Shown here: positions 38,767 through 38,910 of the stretch, in pieces
Layout: each line of letters starts with the position of its first letter
Position numbering within the stretch: the first letter of the stretch is position 1
DNA from: a bacterium
GTDB lineage: Bacteria; Chlamydiota; Chlamydiia; Chlamydiales; SM23-39
Reading direction: 5' to 3'
NCBI GenBank assembly: GCA_021780355.1
Contig: JAJXYX010000031.1
Coordinates: 51,493 to 90,402 of the forward strand
DNA length: 38,910 bases
Translations under genes and position numbers: made by a program
The notes under the pieces: model-generated
Told to the model about the DNA's origin: nothing
The model's input: only the letters and a program-made list of their open reading frames with translations
Database searches by the model: none

Positions 38767-38910
38767 TCAAGCCGCCCGCAGCGCCCGCTTTACTATGACC
38801 TCGGCCCATTCCGCCATGTCAGGTGTAATATTTCCCCAGGAAGGGGTGATTTTTGCCTTCCCTGGAATTAAATTTCCCTGCCAAATCGCCATCCGCACGG
38901 CCCTCAGCAT
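38767..38910 (-). CDS. 3' end of an unidentified GC-rich gene (truncated by window edge)
   Basis: The minus strand is open from the window edge to a TGA at 38767-38769, giving at least 47 residues with a final part 'GNITPDMAEWAEVIVKRAL'. An ATG at the very edge could be internal. The base composition is clearly richer in G and C than the neighbouring genes, which hints at horizontally acquired DNA or a different functional class. I do not recognise the product, and with so little sequence it could also be a chance open frame. Confidence 0.35.
   Translation of the reverse strand: MLRAVRMAIWQGNLIPGKAKITPSWGNITPDMAEWAEVIVKRALRAA

Noticed and set aside
1-38910. tRNA, rRNA or insertion sequences
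   Set aside because: No cloverleaf-like, rRNA-like or transposase sequence was recognised on either strand by reading; a dedicated search was not possible.

Overview
This window looks like part of a Gram-negative bacterial chromosome. Most starts carry Shine-Dalgarno sequences (AAGG, AGGAG). There is a small lipoprotein with a lipobox, a family 25 glycosyltransferase of the LPS type, and an SNF2 helicase paired with a SWIM zinc-finger protein. The combination suggests an amoeba-associated intracellular bacterium such as an environmental chlamydia. That assignment is a weak inference from gene content and cannot be settled from sequence reading alone.

Bases 1-31,052 form one continuous plus-strand locus of fibre-like genes that resemble phage or virus tail-fibre proteins. 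(a) A 5'-truncated repeat gene ends at 772 and is followed by a strong terminator. (b) Giant repeat protein 1 (2511 aa) is followed at close spacing by three paralogous proteins. Each of these has an N-terminal tail-fibre-like region, exactly seven 'FDGRY.Y' blades (probable seven-bladed beta-propeller) and, in at least two of the three, a short 'NGT..KIP.Y' tail. (c) Giant repeat protein 2 (2515 aa) follows. (d) Two shorter relatives (554 and 917 aa) have the same N-terminal cap but 5 and 9 repeats, several nearly identical in DNA with a 471-bp period. (e) Three tandem paralogs of about 390-400 aa resemble a viral/phage structural or lectin-like domain. (f) A 59-aa acidic protein and a 63-aa lipoprotein end the run.

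The most striking point is that the two giant proteins are colinear repeat by repeat. Both have a 68-residue cap, 29 repeats, the short B-type repeats at positions 3, 5, 7, 9, 19 and 26, and an unusual inserted segment in repeat 11 that begins at the same residue number (about 926) in both. No capsid, terminase, portal, tail-tube, integrase or lysis gene is visible, and none of the fibre proteins has a Sec signal peptide. How they leave the cell, and whether they belong to a phage remnant, a contractile-tail device or a secreted adhesin system, is open.

Bases 31,088-38,910 are ordinary chromosome. They hold a minus-strand GT25 glycosyltransferase, a small transaldolase-family enzyme, a minus-strand operon of an SNF2 helicase and a SWIM-domain protein, a class IV aminotransferase behind a possible structured leader RNA, and an AAA ATPase of the DUF4143 type. 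The ATPase is preceded by an unusual array of TGAGT/ACTCA half-sites at exact 11-bp spacing. A GC-rich, truncated minus-strand reading frame touches the right edge.
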